From contig DATIYJ010000024.1 in NCBI GenBank assembly GCA_035517655.1, positions 1 through 64,000 of the forward strand: a DNA stretch of 64,000 nucleotides, written 5' to 3'. The DNA comes from Nitrospiria bacterium (GTDB lineage: Bacteria; Nitrospirota; Nitrospiria; JACQBZ01). Both the position numbers and the translations under genes were made by a program. This document shows, one piece after another, positions 1 through 7,106 of this stretch. How positions within the stretch are numbered: position 1 is the stretch's first letter; each line of letters opens with the position of its first letter. The notes beneath the pieces were generated by a model. It did no database searches, was not told the origin of the DNA, and was given only the letters and a program-made list of their open reading frames with translations.

Positions 1-102
1 GTCCATCTGCGTCGTTCTCGGTCCCTGCGGCCTTGCATCCGGAGCTTTTTGAACACCCTGAATCGTCTGGCCTGATCTTCCGCCGGTCTGAGCCGCGGCC
101 TC

Positions 103-130
103 GTAGGGGTTTGATTAATCAAACCCCTAC
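103..130. repeat. REP-like perfect palindrome, copy 1
   Basis: A 28-base perfect palindrome with half-site GTAGGGGTTTGATT. The identical stretch shared with the second copy (499-526) is 32 bases (101-132 and 497-528). It lies just upstream of the transposase start chosen here, so it is non-coding. Palindromes of this size beside a Y1 transposase match the REP/RAYT pairing known from other bacteria; that this is the substrate of the neighbouring enzyme is an inference. Confidence 0.85.
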
Positions 131-173
131 AACGAGACGCCGATCCTCGATCCGGTTTCCGGAGGCACCCGTT

Positions 174-773
174 ATGATCACGCGCTCTCCTTCCCCTCAA
201 CGAACATCATACAATCGCGAAATCCACCACCGCGAATCGGTCCGCCTGAAGGCGTATGATTATTCTTCTGCAGGCGCGTATTTCATCACGGTCTGCACAT
301 GGAACAAGGAATGTTCGTTTGGGAAAATTGTGGATGGTACTGTTCGGTTATCACCGATGGGTGAAATCGCGCAAAATTCATGGTTGAAAATTCCGGATTA
401 TTTTGAGAATGTCCAATTGGACGAATTTGTCCTCATGCCTAACCATCTTCATGGAATCATCATTCTGACGCAAAACCATATCGCGCAATCGGATCATCGT
501 AGGGGTTTGATTAATCAAACCCCTACAAGAACCGGCCATAAATGGATATTAATGCAAAACCCCAAACCGACGTTGGGGAAAATTTTGCGGCACTATAAGG
601 CAAAGACGTCCAAATTAATTCACGACCGCGGCCATGCCGAATTTCGATGGCAGCGCAATTATTACGAACGTGTCATACGGGACAATCCCGAAATGCGCCG
701 CGTACGGGAATATATCACCGGCAATCCGGCAAGATGGTTGGAGGATGAAGAGAATCCAGTTCATCACGTTTGA
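174..773 (+). CDS. REP-associated tyrosine transposase (RAYT, Y1/IS200-like)
   Basis: A 199-aa Y1-type transposase of the RAYT class, single-stranded DNA nucleases that act on REP palindromes and are usually single-copy domesticated genes. The N-terminal core has the characteristic RLKAYDYSSAGAYFITVCT strand. The metal-binding HUH motif is HLH at residues 91-93, in MPNHLHGIII. The C-terminal helix WQRNYYERVIRDN carries candidate catalytic tyrosines at 163/164. The ATG at 174 is chosen because GGAGG (161-165) precedes it by 8 bases. The reading frame is open back to position 33, but that extension would translate a palindrome and is not part of the family. The second palindrome copy lies in frame inside the gene, in the variable loop after the HUH strand. 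Confidence 0.88.
   Translation: MITRSPSPQRTSYNREIHHRESVRLKAYDYSSAGAYFITVCTWNKECSFGKIVDGTVRLSPMGEIAQNSWLKIPDYFENVQLDEFVLMPNHLHGIIILTQNHIAQSDHRRGLINQTPTRTGHKWILMQNPKPTLGKILRHYKAKTSKLIHDRGHAEFRWQRNYYERVIRDNPEMRRVREYITGNPARWLEDEENPVHHV
499..526. repeat. REP-like perfect palindrome, copy 2, inside the transposase gene
   Basis: Same 28-base perfect palindrome as 103-130. It lies inside the transposase reading frame and is read through as RRGLINQTPT. It falls between the HUH strand and the conserved KPTLGKILRHYK segment, a region that varies in length among RAYTs, so the enzyme may tolerate it. Confidence 0.85.
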
Positions 774-892
774 AACGTAGGTGCACAGCGCGGATTCGAA
801 AAGGAGCAATATATTCGATCTGCATCTATTATATATATAGGTATATATATATAGGCCGGAGGGGCGGGAGCAGATTTGGCTATGGCTAAGAA

Positions 893-970
893 AAGGGGAC
901 AGGCTGATTTTCAGAGATCACCGGCCAGTGAAAGCCAGAGGATGACGATAGAAAACTAGCCTGTCCCCTT
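893..970. repeat. Inverted repeat with 13-base arms
   Basis: Left arm AAGGGGACAGGCT (893-905) and right arm AGCCTGTCCCCTT (958-970) are perfect reverse complements separated by 52 bases. No open frame is present inside. It could be a miniature element or a second REP-type unit, distinct in sequence from the palindromes in and beside the transposase. Confidence 0.7.
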
Positions 971-1150
971 CTCCTTTCTTTGATGCATCAAACGTCGCGT
1001 TGGTTGCAGCTAATAGCAATTACCTGTTCCTATTAGACAGAGACAGGAGGACCCAGATCAACTATGTCATGCTGGATGGGATAAAATTTAACAAATCGCT
1101 CCAGCCGACGCCATAAAATAAAGGCCTGAGGTTAGGTTTTGAGGTATGAC

Positions 1151-1192
1151 ATTGCCACCATGCGCCGGAGCCGAGGGCGGGGAGCGGGCGAT
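1151..1192. repeat. GC-rich intergenic repeat, copy A
   Basis: Contains TTGCCACCATGCGCCGGAG followed by CCGAGGGCGGGGAGCGGG. Related sequences occur at 1810-1850 and 2751-2790, each in a gap between genes. Copies A and B share ttgccacc, gcgcc and agccgaggg; copies A and C share ccatgcgccggagccga. Confidence 0.55.
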
Positions 1193-1214
1193 GGCTCGTT
1201 GCGGTTAGCCCGTC

Positions 1215-1241
1215 TTGACATTCTCGCTCACAAGGTATAAT
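1215..1241 (+). promoter_or_regulatory. Sigma70-type promoter of the DUF433/DUF5615 pair
   Basis: TTGACA at 1215-1220 and TATAAT at 1236-1241 match both consensus boxes, but the spacer is short (15 bases). The -10 box ends 8 bases before the ATG at 1250 and no Shine-Dalgarno sequence lies between, so the transcript is probably leaderless. Confidence 0.65.
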
Positions 1242-1249
1242 TTCAAAGC

Positions 1250-1477
1250 ATGGACTACCAACGTCTTATCACGATCGAACCCGGTAAGCGCGGCGGCAAG
1301 CCGTGTATTCGCGGATTGCGCATCACGGTATACGACGTGCTCGAATACCTCGCCTCCGGCATGACGGAAGACGAGATTCTTAAGGACTTTCCGGATCTCA
1401 CACGCGAGGATATAAAAGCCTGCCTCGCGTTTGCCGCGGATCGAGAGCGAAGGCTCATCTCGATCTCAGGAAAGTGA
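1250..1477 (+). CDS. DUF433 family antitoxin-like protein
   Basis: A 75-aa DUF433 protein. These small winged/HTH-like proteins are commonly encoded next to PIN-like DUF5615 proteins and are regarded as their antitoxins. The family pattern is clear: GKPCIRGLRITVYDVLEYLA, then an acidic helix MTEDEILKDFPDLTREDI. It overlaps the next gene by four bases (GTGA), typical of translational coupling. The start codon sits 8 bases after a perfect -10 box and lacks a ribosome binding site. Assignment to the family is firm; antitoxin activity is inferred from context. Confidence 0.88.
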   Translation: MDYQRLITIEPGKRGGKPCIRGLRITVYDVLEYLASGMTEDEILKDFPDLTREDIKACLAFAADRERRLISISGK

Positions 1478-1806
1478 AACTCCCCTTCGATCAGAACTTA
1501 TCTCCACGACTGGTCAAAGCTCTCAACGATCTCTACCCCGACTCGGTCCACGCGCGAGACGTCGGACTAACCGATGCCTTGGACGAAACGGTCTGGGATT
1601 ACGCCGCCCGAAACGGATTGATCATCGTTTCCAAAGACTCGGATTTTCACCAGCGAAGTTTCCTGTTCGGACATCCACCCAAAGTCGTCTGGATTCGACG
1701 CGGCAACTGCACAACAAACCAGATCGAGTCGATTTTGCGCGCTCATCACGCTGATCTGCTGAGGTTTGAGCAGGACACGGAAGGCGCGTTTCTGACATTA
1801 GACTAA
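1474..1806 (+). CDS. DUF5615 PIN-like toxin-type protein
   Basis: A 110-aa DUF5615 protein of the PIN-like/Mut7-C class, putative RNA-cleaving partner of DUF433 proteins. The acidic positions expected for a PIN-like metal site are visible in LPFDQNLSP near the N-terminus and IVSKDSDF around residues 51-58. The GTG start overlaps the upstream stop codon. Length and order (antitoxin first) fit a complete two-gene module. Ribonuclease activity is inferred from the family, not shown here. Confidence 0.85.
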   Translation: MKLPFDQNLSPRLVKALNDLYPDSVHARDVGLTDALDETVWDYAARNGLIIVSKDSDFHQRSFLFGHPPKVVWIRRGNCTTNQIESILRAHHADLLRFEQDTEGAFLTLD

Positions 1807-1809
1807 ACC

Positions 1810-1850
1810 GTTGCCACCCCGCGCCAAAGCCGAGGGGGGGAGGGCGAGGA
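1810..1850. repeat. GC-rich intergenic repeat, copy B
   Basis: Begins gttgccaccccgcgccaaag and continues with agccgagggggggg. It is the second member of the three-copy set (1151-1192, 2751-2790) and fills the gap between the toxin-type gene and the VOC gene. Its end overlaps the gaggag ribosome binding site of the VOC gene. Confidence 0.5.
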
Positions 1851-1858
1851 GATAAAAA

Positions 1859-2227
1859 GTGAAAGTCATCGAGATTGCATTTACCGTTTACCCGGTCACG
1901 GACCTGAAGCGGGCGCGGCAATTCTATGAGGGCACGCTGGGCCTCAAGGCCACGCATGTCTTCGGAGACGAAAAGACGGGCATGGTGGAGTATGATATCG
2001 GACCCGGCACGCTCGCCATCGGCGCCGGGGCTCCTAATTTCAAGTCGTCGGCGGGCGGCGGATGCGCGGCCCTTGAAGTGGATGATTTCGGCGCGATGGT
2101 GAGTCGTCTCCGCGAGAGCGGCTGCACCTTTGTGAGCGAGCCGACCGAGACGCCCATCTGTCATATCGCGGTCGTTTCCGATCCTGCCGGAAATACGGTA
2201 ATGATTCATAAACGGAAGGCTCGATGA
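1859..2227 (+). CDS. VOC (glyoxalase/bleomycin-resistance fold) family protein
   Basis: A 122-aa protein of the vicinal oxygen chelate superfamily. The beta-alpha-beta-beta-beta halves are recognisable: YPVTDLKRARQFYEGTLGLK at the N-terminus and CHIAVVSDPAGNTVMIHKRK at the C-terminus. VOC proteins include glyoxalases, dioxygenases and resistance proteins; no substrate can be read from the sequence. The GTG start follows gaggag with about 7 bases spacing. It stands alone in an accessory stretch. Confidence 0.82.
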   Translation: MKVIEIAFTVYPVTDLKRARQFYEGTLGLKATHVFGDEKTGMVEYDIGPGTLAIGAGAPNFKSSAGGGCAALEVDDFGAMVSRLRESGCTFVSEPTETPICHIAVVSDPAGNTVMIHKRKAR

Positions 2228-2388
2228 GTCTGCGCACCACCGATCCCACGCCGGAACCGAGAATTCCAGCGCGGGGTGGAAGGATTAATAAAGATTGACT
2301 CCCTTAGACGGAAGGCGTAGGGTTGGAATAGAGATGAAACAACGTCTGCGGAAGTCATTTAGAGTCCGAGTAAGCAAGGAGAATCGAT

Positions 2389-2748
2389 ATGGCGACGAAC
2401 CAGGTTCAATATACCGTTGAGATGACGATCCCCGCGGGGCAAACCGGCGAGTTTAAGAGACTGGCCCAGGGCGCCATTAATCTCGTCAAAGCCAATGAGC
2501 CCAAAATGCTGAGTTCCGAGTGGTATATCAGCGACAACGGCCGCCAGTGCTACGTGGTGGAGCGGTATTCCGAGGCCGATGGAATTCCGGCGCACATCAA
2601 GAATCTCGGCCGGATCCTGACGGATCTGATCAAGGTGTCTCCGATCACCCGATTTAAGGTCTTCGGCACCATCTCCGACGAGATCAAAAATACCTTGACC
2701 CCGCTTGGAGCGAAGTTTTTCCCGGCCTGGAACGGCATGACGCGTTGA
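2389..2748 (+). CDS. Antibiotic-biosynthesis-monooxygenase-like (ABM fold) protein
   Basis: A 119-aa protein resembling the dimeric alpha/beta-barrel ABM family: VQYTVEMTIPAGQTGEFKRL, then EWYISDNGRQCYVVERYSEA, then IKNLGRILTDLIKV. Family members are cofactor-free monooxygenases or heme-degrading enzymes, but many are uncharacterised. The ATG follows AAGGAG with good spacing. Function stays open; the fold call is moderate because only pattern similarity was used. It precedes a heme peroxidase gene, which may or may not be meaningful. Confidence 0.6.
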   Translation: MATNQVQYTVEMTIPAGQTGEFKRLAQGAINLVKANEPKMLSSEWYISDNGRQCYVVERYSEADGIPAHIKNLGRILTDLIKVSPITRFKVFGTISDEIKNTLTPLGAKFFPAWNGMTR

Positions 2749-2750
2749 AG

Positions 2751-2790
2751 CTTCCCCATGCGCCGGAGCCGACCGCGTAAGGGGGAGGAG
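2751..2790. repeat. GC-rich intergenic repeat, copy C
   Basis: Contains ccatgcgccggagccgacc and ends in a G/A-rich run. It shares its core with copy A (1151-1192) and lies directly after the ABM-like gene. Confidence 0.5.
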
Positions 2791-2858
2791 TCTACGATTG
2801 TCGGTTGACAAGGTTCAGCCGAAGGGTTGATGCAATACCCGGCGTCCAGTCTTGAAAT

Positions 2859-3740
2859 ATGAGCAACGTTCAACCGGGAATACTCGCCCCCATTCCCAGT
2901 CTCGCGCGCTATTTGTATTTTCATCTCAACCCCGACCACCGGCCCGACAAAAGCCTTCGGGCATTGGGCGACATCTGCGACGGTGAAAAGACGGTTGTGG
3001 GGATCGGTCCATCGACGGTTCGGACCCTGGAAAAGAATATCCAGGGACTTCGGACCTTTCCTCCTTACGCGGGACCGGGTTTTGAAGTGCCCTCGACGCC
3101 GTTTGCCTTATGGTGCTGGCTGAGGGACGACGACGGGGGGGAACTTGTCCATCGGACGAGGACCATTGAACGCGTTCTGTCGCCCGCCTTCCGCCTCGAT
3201 CATGGGATCGAGGCCTTCCGGTACGGATCCGGCCTGGACCTGACGGGTTACGAGGACGGAACGGAGAATCCCAAAGGAGCGAAGGCGGCCGCCGCGTCCG
3301 TTGTGCGCGGACAAGGCGCGGGCGTCGACGGGTCGAGCTTCGCGGCCGTCCAACAATGGGTGCATAACCTTGATCACTTTGAAGCGATGACGGCCAAGCA
3401 ACAAGACAAGACATTCGGACGCCGGAGAAGCGATAACGCGGAATTAAAGGATGCGCCTCCGTCGGCGCACATCAAGAGAACGGCGCAGGAAAGCTTTGAG
3501 CCGGAAGCGTTTATCTTGAGACGCTCGATGCCGTGGGCGGACCCGGCCCGGGCCGGGTTGGTTTTCGTGGCGTTTGGCCGGTCGTTCGACGCCTTCGAGG
3601 CGCTTCTAAGACGGATGGTCGGGACGGACGACGGTATTACGGACGCCTTGTTCCGCTTCACCCGCCCGATCTCGGGGGCGTATTTCTGGTGTCCCCCGGT
3701 CGCGTCCGGCCGCTTGGACCTTCGCGCGCTCGGCCTCTGA
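2859..3740 (+). CDS. Dye-decolorizing (DyP-type) heme peroxidase
   Basis: A 293-aa DyP-type peroxidase. The family signature GxxDG is present as GYEDGTENP near residue 130, supplying the distal Asp. The likely proximal heme His is in AHIKRTAQ around residue 206, and the distal Arg in the AFGRSFDAFE region. Length matches the short YfeX-like (class B/P) enzymes. There is no signal peptide, so it is cytoplasmic. It would oxidise phenolic or porphyrinogen-type substrates with peroxide; the physiological substrate is not evident. No encapsulin gene is in the window and the C-terminus does not show a clear encapsulin-loading peptide. Confidence 0.88.
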   Translation: MSNVQPGILAPIPSLARYLYFHLNPDHRPDKSLRALGDICDGEKTVVGIGPSTVRTLEKNIQGLRTFPPYAGPGFEVPSTPFALWCWLRDDDGGELVHRTRTIERVLSPAFRLDHGIEAFRYGSGLDLTGYEDGTENPKGAKAAAASVVRGQGAGVDGSSFAAVQQWVHNLDHFEAMTAKQQDKTFGRRRSDNAELKDAPPSAHIKRTAQESFEPEAFILRRSMPWADPARAGLVFVAFGRSFDAFEALLRRMVGTDDGITDALFRFTRPISGAYFWCPPVASGRLDLRALGL

Positions 3741-3766
3741 CAACCGCTTTCCGTGGGGCGACCACG

Positions 3767-6307
3767 TCAGAATTTGGCCCTCCTGTAGAAAATGCGTTTC
3801 ATCATCTCCGCGGCCAGAATATAAAAGACCACGATCATTCCCATCAGCAGGAAAAACAGGGCCGGCAACCGGCCGAATCCAAAGAGCCCGCCGATCGGGG
3901 TGAAAGGGAAGACCAGCGTCGCTCCGATGACGAGCAGCGTGGCGATCAGCAAATGGGGTCCGGGCAGGCTTTGGAAGAAAGGTTTCCGGGTGCGGATCAC
4001 CAGCACGATCAGCGAGGCCGAGATCACGGATTCCATGAACCATCCGGTCCGGAACTGAAGCGGCGTCGAATGAAGGACGAACAGAAGGACGCCGAAGGTG
4101 AGATAGTCGAAGACCGAACTGACCAGGCCGAAGGCGAACATAAAGTTTCGGATGAAGCGGATATCCCACTGTCGGGGCTTCTCGACCATCTCGGGATCGA
4201 CGCGGTCGGTCGCGATGGCCATTTCGGGGAGATCCGTCAGTAAATTGGTCAGAAGGATCTGCTTGGGCAGCAGGGGAAGGAAGGACAGAAAAAGCGAGGC
4301 CCCGGCCATGCTGAACATGTTCCCGAAATTGGCGCTCGTCGCCATGAAGACGTACTTCAGGGTGTTGGCAAAGGTCGCCCTTCCCTCCTTCACGCCGTCC
4401 ACCAGGACGTTCAGGTCCTTGGCGAGCAGTACGATATCGGCCGCCTCTTTGGCGACATCGACCGCACGGTCGACGGAAAGACCGACATCGGCGGCGTGAA
4501 GCGCCGAGGCGTCGTTGATTCCATCCCCCAGGTAGCCCACCACATTCCCGGCCTTCTGCAGAGCGAGGATGATCCGCTCCTTCTGATTGGGCTCGACCTC
4601 GGCAAAGATGTCGATATCGCCCGCGCGTGCCAACAACGCCCCATCGCTGATCGCATGAAGATCGGAGCCGGACAGGATCTGAAGATCGGGCAGTCCCACC
4701 TGCCGGCCCAGGGTGGCCGAGACCAGCCGGTTGTCTCCGGTGATGATCTTCAGCGAAATGCCCAGTTGCTTCAGTCGGCGCACCGTCTCGATGATTTCGG
4801 GTTTGGGCGGATCAAAGAAAACTAAAAACCCCAGGAAGGTCATGCCGGCCTCGTGGTCTTTGGTGATGACCGGCATCGAGCCGTCCGCCCGGTAAGCGAT
4901 CCCCAGCGTGCGATAGCCCTGACGGCTGAGCGCGTCAAATTGTTTCCGGATTTGATCCCGGAGCGGAGCGATATCCGCGACCGTCCCTCCGGAAACCTCG
5001 ACGCAGGAGCAGACCGCAAGGATGTTGGGCAACGCGCCCTTCGTGATCATGAGGGTCGCAGCATCTTTTGCAATCAGGATGCTCAATCGCTTGCGGATAA
5101 AGTCGTACGGCACCTCGTCCAGTTTCCGGTAGCCGGATAAATCGAACGGACGGTGGTTTCGAATCGCTTCATCCAGGGGGTTTGTGAAACCCGTCTCGTA
5201 AAACGCATTGAGATAGGCATAGAGCAGAACCCGCTCGCTGGGTTGGCCATCCGTATCCAGGGTGGAATGCAGCCGAACCACGCCCTCGGTCAGCGTGCCG
5301 GTCTTATCGGCACAAAGCACATTCATGCTACCGAAGTTTTCGATCGAGGCGAGGCGTTTGACGATCACCTGCTTGCGGGCCATTTTTTTCGCGCCATGGG
5401 CCAGGTTGATGCTGATGATCACCGGCAACAGCTGAGGCGTCAGGCCGACGGCCAGGGCGAGGGAAAAAAGGAAAGAGTCCAACACGGGCCGCTCCAGATA
5501 GACGTTGATCGCGAAGATCGCAATCACCAGCACCAGCGTCACTTCCATCAGGAGGTTCCCGAAGCGCCGGACGCCGCGCTCGAATTCGGTATCGGGCGGC
5601 CGGAGCTTCAGCCGCTCGGACACTTGGCCGAACTCGGTCTGCAAGCCCGTATGGACCGCCGCCGCCCGGGCGGTGCCGCTGATCACGTGGGTGCCCATCC
5701 AGAGCGCGTTTGTCCGGCGGCCCAGCGGCGTGTCCAGAGGGAGGACCCCGGCCGATTTTTCGACGGGGTAGGTTTCGCCCGTCAGGGTCGCCTCATCGAT
5801 GAAAAGGTCCTTGGCGCTCAGAAGCCGGCAGTCGGCCGGGACGCTGTCTCCGGCATGGAGAACGATCAGATCGCCCGGAACGACATGCTCGACCGGAATC
5901 TCGATCGGGCTTCCGTCCCGCAGCACGTCGGCCTTGATTTGGATCATCGCCAGGAGCTTCTCGACGGCGCCGGCCGCGCCGCGTTCCTGCCAGAATCCGA
6001 GCAGGCCGCTGGCGGTCACGATCGTCAGGATGATGAGGGCGTCTACTGGATTGCGGAGAAAAAAAGACAGGCCCGCGGCGAAGAGAAGGATCACGATAAG
6101 CGGTGTTTTGAATTGTATCAGCAGCAGCGTCAGCGCGTCCGACCGCCTTTTGGCTTTTAGGCGATTGGGGCCGAAACGGGCGAGACGCTCCCGGGCCTCG
6201 TCGGACGTCAAACCCTGCGGCGACGCCTGGAGCTGCTGAAGCAGATCCTGCGGATCAACGCTCCAGAATGGATCGATCGGCCGGTTCAAGTCGGTTTTCC
6301 TCTCCAT
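3767..6307 (-). CDS. mgtA: Magnesium-translocating P-type ATPase (MgtA/MgtB type)
   Basis: An 846-aa P3B-type ATPase that imports Mg2+ across the inner membrane. The N-terminal cation-ATPase segment (GLTSDEARERLARFGPNRL) is followed by two membrane helices, the actuator loop with TGET (ATLTGETYPVEK), the phosphorylation motif CADKTGTLTEG with its Asp near residue 332, the hinge GDGINDASALHAADVGLSV, and six C-terminal helices. It lies 41 bases downstream of the DUF502 gene on the same strand and is probably co-transcribed. No Mg2+-sensing leader is evident in that short gap. Confidence 0.93.
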   Translation of the reverse strand: MERKTDLNRPIDPFWSVDPQDLLQQLQASPQGLTSDEARERLARFGPNRLKAKRRSDALTLLLIQFKTPLIVILLFAAGLSFFLRNPVDALIILTIVTASGLLGFWQERGAAGAVEKLLAMIQIKADVLRDGSPIEIPVEHVVPGDLIVLHAGDSVPADCRLLSAKDLFIDEATLTGETYPVEKSAGVLPLDTPLGRRTNALWMGTHVISGTARAAAVHTGLQTEFGQVSERLKLRPPDTEFERGVRRFGNLLMEVTLVLVIAIFAINVYLERPVLDSFLFSLALAVGLTPQLLPVIISINLAHGAKKMARKQVIVKRLASIENFGSMNVLCADKTGTLTEGVVRLHSTLDTDGQPSERVLLYAYLNAFYETGFTNPLDEAIRNHRPFDLSGYRKLDEVPYDFIRKRLSILIAKDAATLMITKGALPNILAVCSCVEVSGGTVADIAPLRDQIRKQFDALSRQGYRTLGIAYRADGSMPVITKDHEAGMTFLGFLVFFDPPKPEIIETVRRLKQLGISLKIITGDNRLVSATLGRQVGLPDLQILSGSDLHAISDGALLARAGDIDIFAEVEPNQKERIILALQKAGNVVGYLGDGINDASALHAADVGLSVDRAVDVAKEAADIVLLAKDLNVLVDGVKEGRATFANTLKYVFMATSANFGNMFSMAGASLFLSFLPLLPKQILLTNLLTDLPEMAIATDRVDPEMVEKPRQWDIRFIRNFMFAFGLVSSVFDYLTFGVLLFVLHSTPLQFRTGWFMESVISASLIVLVIRTRKPFFQSLPGPHLLIATLLVIGATLVFPFTPIGGLFGFGRLPALFFLLMGMIVVFYILAAEMMKRIFYRRAKF

Positions 6308-6348
6308 GAAAGTTAAGCCGTCCTGTCGCGGCGGAGAACGGAGCAGGA

Positions 6349-6948
6349 CTACTGGATCTGGTGGATGTCCCCTTTGATGGAGGCGCCGGCCGATAAGGCG
6401 AAGGTGACGCCGTCCTGAAGCTTCAGGGTTGTCTTGACGATGCGCGACCGGTCGACGACATGGATCGCGCCGAGATAAAGATGGTTGCTCGGGATGTACA
6501 CCACGGCCAGATTCCGCCGGGCGCCGTCCGCTTTCGTGAGCGTGAACTCTCCCGTCAGAAATCCGCCGTTGAATCCTTCCCCGGATGAATGCTCCACCAG
6601 GACGAATTCCTTGAATCCCGACGGATTGTTCGGGTTCAGGCTATCGACAATCCGCTTGATGTTCCGGTAGATGCCCTTGAAGATCGGAAGCCGTTCGAGA
6701 AGGCCGTCGATCCAGCCCAGGACCAGTGCGCCGTAAACACTTGAAAGAATCAGGCCCGCGATAAAAATGATCGCCAGCGTCATCAGCACGCCCAGCCCCC
6801 GTATCTCGACATGTAAAAACGTGGAGATCAAGGGCTGGAATAAGGCGTCCATCGTCTTCAGCAGCCAGACCAAAAGCGTGACGGTCAGATAAAGGGGAAG
6901 CAGCGCAATGAGACCGGTCAGCAGCGTATTTCGAAGGCGTTTCATCAT
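6349..6948 (-). CDS. DUF502 inner-membrane protein
   Basis: A 199-aa DUF502 protein. Two hydrophobic segments are visible, residues about 7-32 and 50-78, followed by a soluble domain with the family patterns LLERLPIFKGIYRNIKRI and FVLVEHSSGEGFNGGFLTG. The family is widespread in bacteria and of unknown function. It is the first gene of a likely two-gene unit with mgtA, and a good promoter lies upstream (6984-7012). Two adjacent ATG codons are possible starts. Confidence 0.85.
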   Translation of the reverse strand: MMKRLRNTLLTGLIALLPLYLTVTLLVWLLKTMDALFQPLISTFLHVEIRGLGVLMTLAIIFIAGLILSSVYGALVLGWIDGLLERLPIFKGIYRNIKRIVDSLNPNNPSGFKEFVLVEHSSGEGFNGGFLTGEFTLTKADGARRNLAVVYIPSNHLYLGAIHVVDRSRIVKTTLKLQDGVTFALSAGASIKGDIHQIQ

Positions 6949-6983
6949 TGGGTGTCTCCTTTAATAGTTAGAAACCACGGACC

Positions 6984-7012
6984 ATTATACTGCCCTGGGG
7001 GGGTCTTGTCTA
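6984..7012 (-). promoter_or_regulatory. Sigma70-type promoter of the DUF502-mgtA unit
   Basis: On the minus strand, TAGACA (7007-7012) and TATAAT (6984-6989) are separated by 17 bases. The -10 is perfect, and the spacer contains a run of seven C. Transcription would start about 30 bases before the DUF502 ATG, leaving room for the GGAG site seen there. Confidence 0.6.
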
Positions 7013-7106
7013 ACCCTCCCGGAACGCCGATCGATTTTCGGACAACAAGCTCCTCTCGCCATCGTCAGGGGCAATGTGATAAAATAAAAGCAAAAGAGGG
7101 ATTGTT

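Larger units (their letters stand above)
774..1249. other. 476-base non-coding gap with AT tract and inverted repeat
   Basis: No credible gene is seen. It holds an alternating AT tract (about 827-854, two imperfect ctatatatatata-like units), a widely spaced inverted repeat (893-970), one copy of a GC-rich repeat (1151-1192) and the promoter of the following toxin-antitoxin pair (1215-1241). The architecture fits repeat debris around a RAYT gene. Confidence 0.6.

Noticed and set aside
33-173. Upstream in-frame extension of the transposase
   Set aside because: It would translate a REP palindrome, is not part of the RAYT family, and the ATG at 174 has a proper GGAGG site.
827-854. AT tract as a replication or transfer origin
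   Set aside because: It lacks DnaA boxes, iterons or a replication gene nearby; it is a short alternating AT run only.
2859-3740. DyP peroxidase as encapsulin cargo
   Set aside because: No encapsulin gene is in the window, and the C-terminus RLDLRALGL is not a convincing loading peptide.
5153-6160. 335-codon open frame antisense to mgtA
   Set aside because: Mirror of a conserved P-type ATPase with low-complexity composition and no family match.
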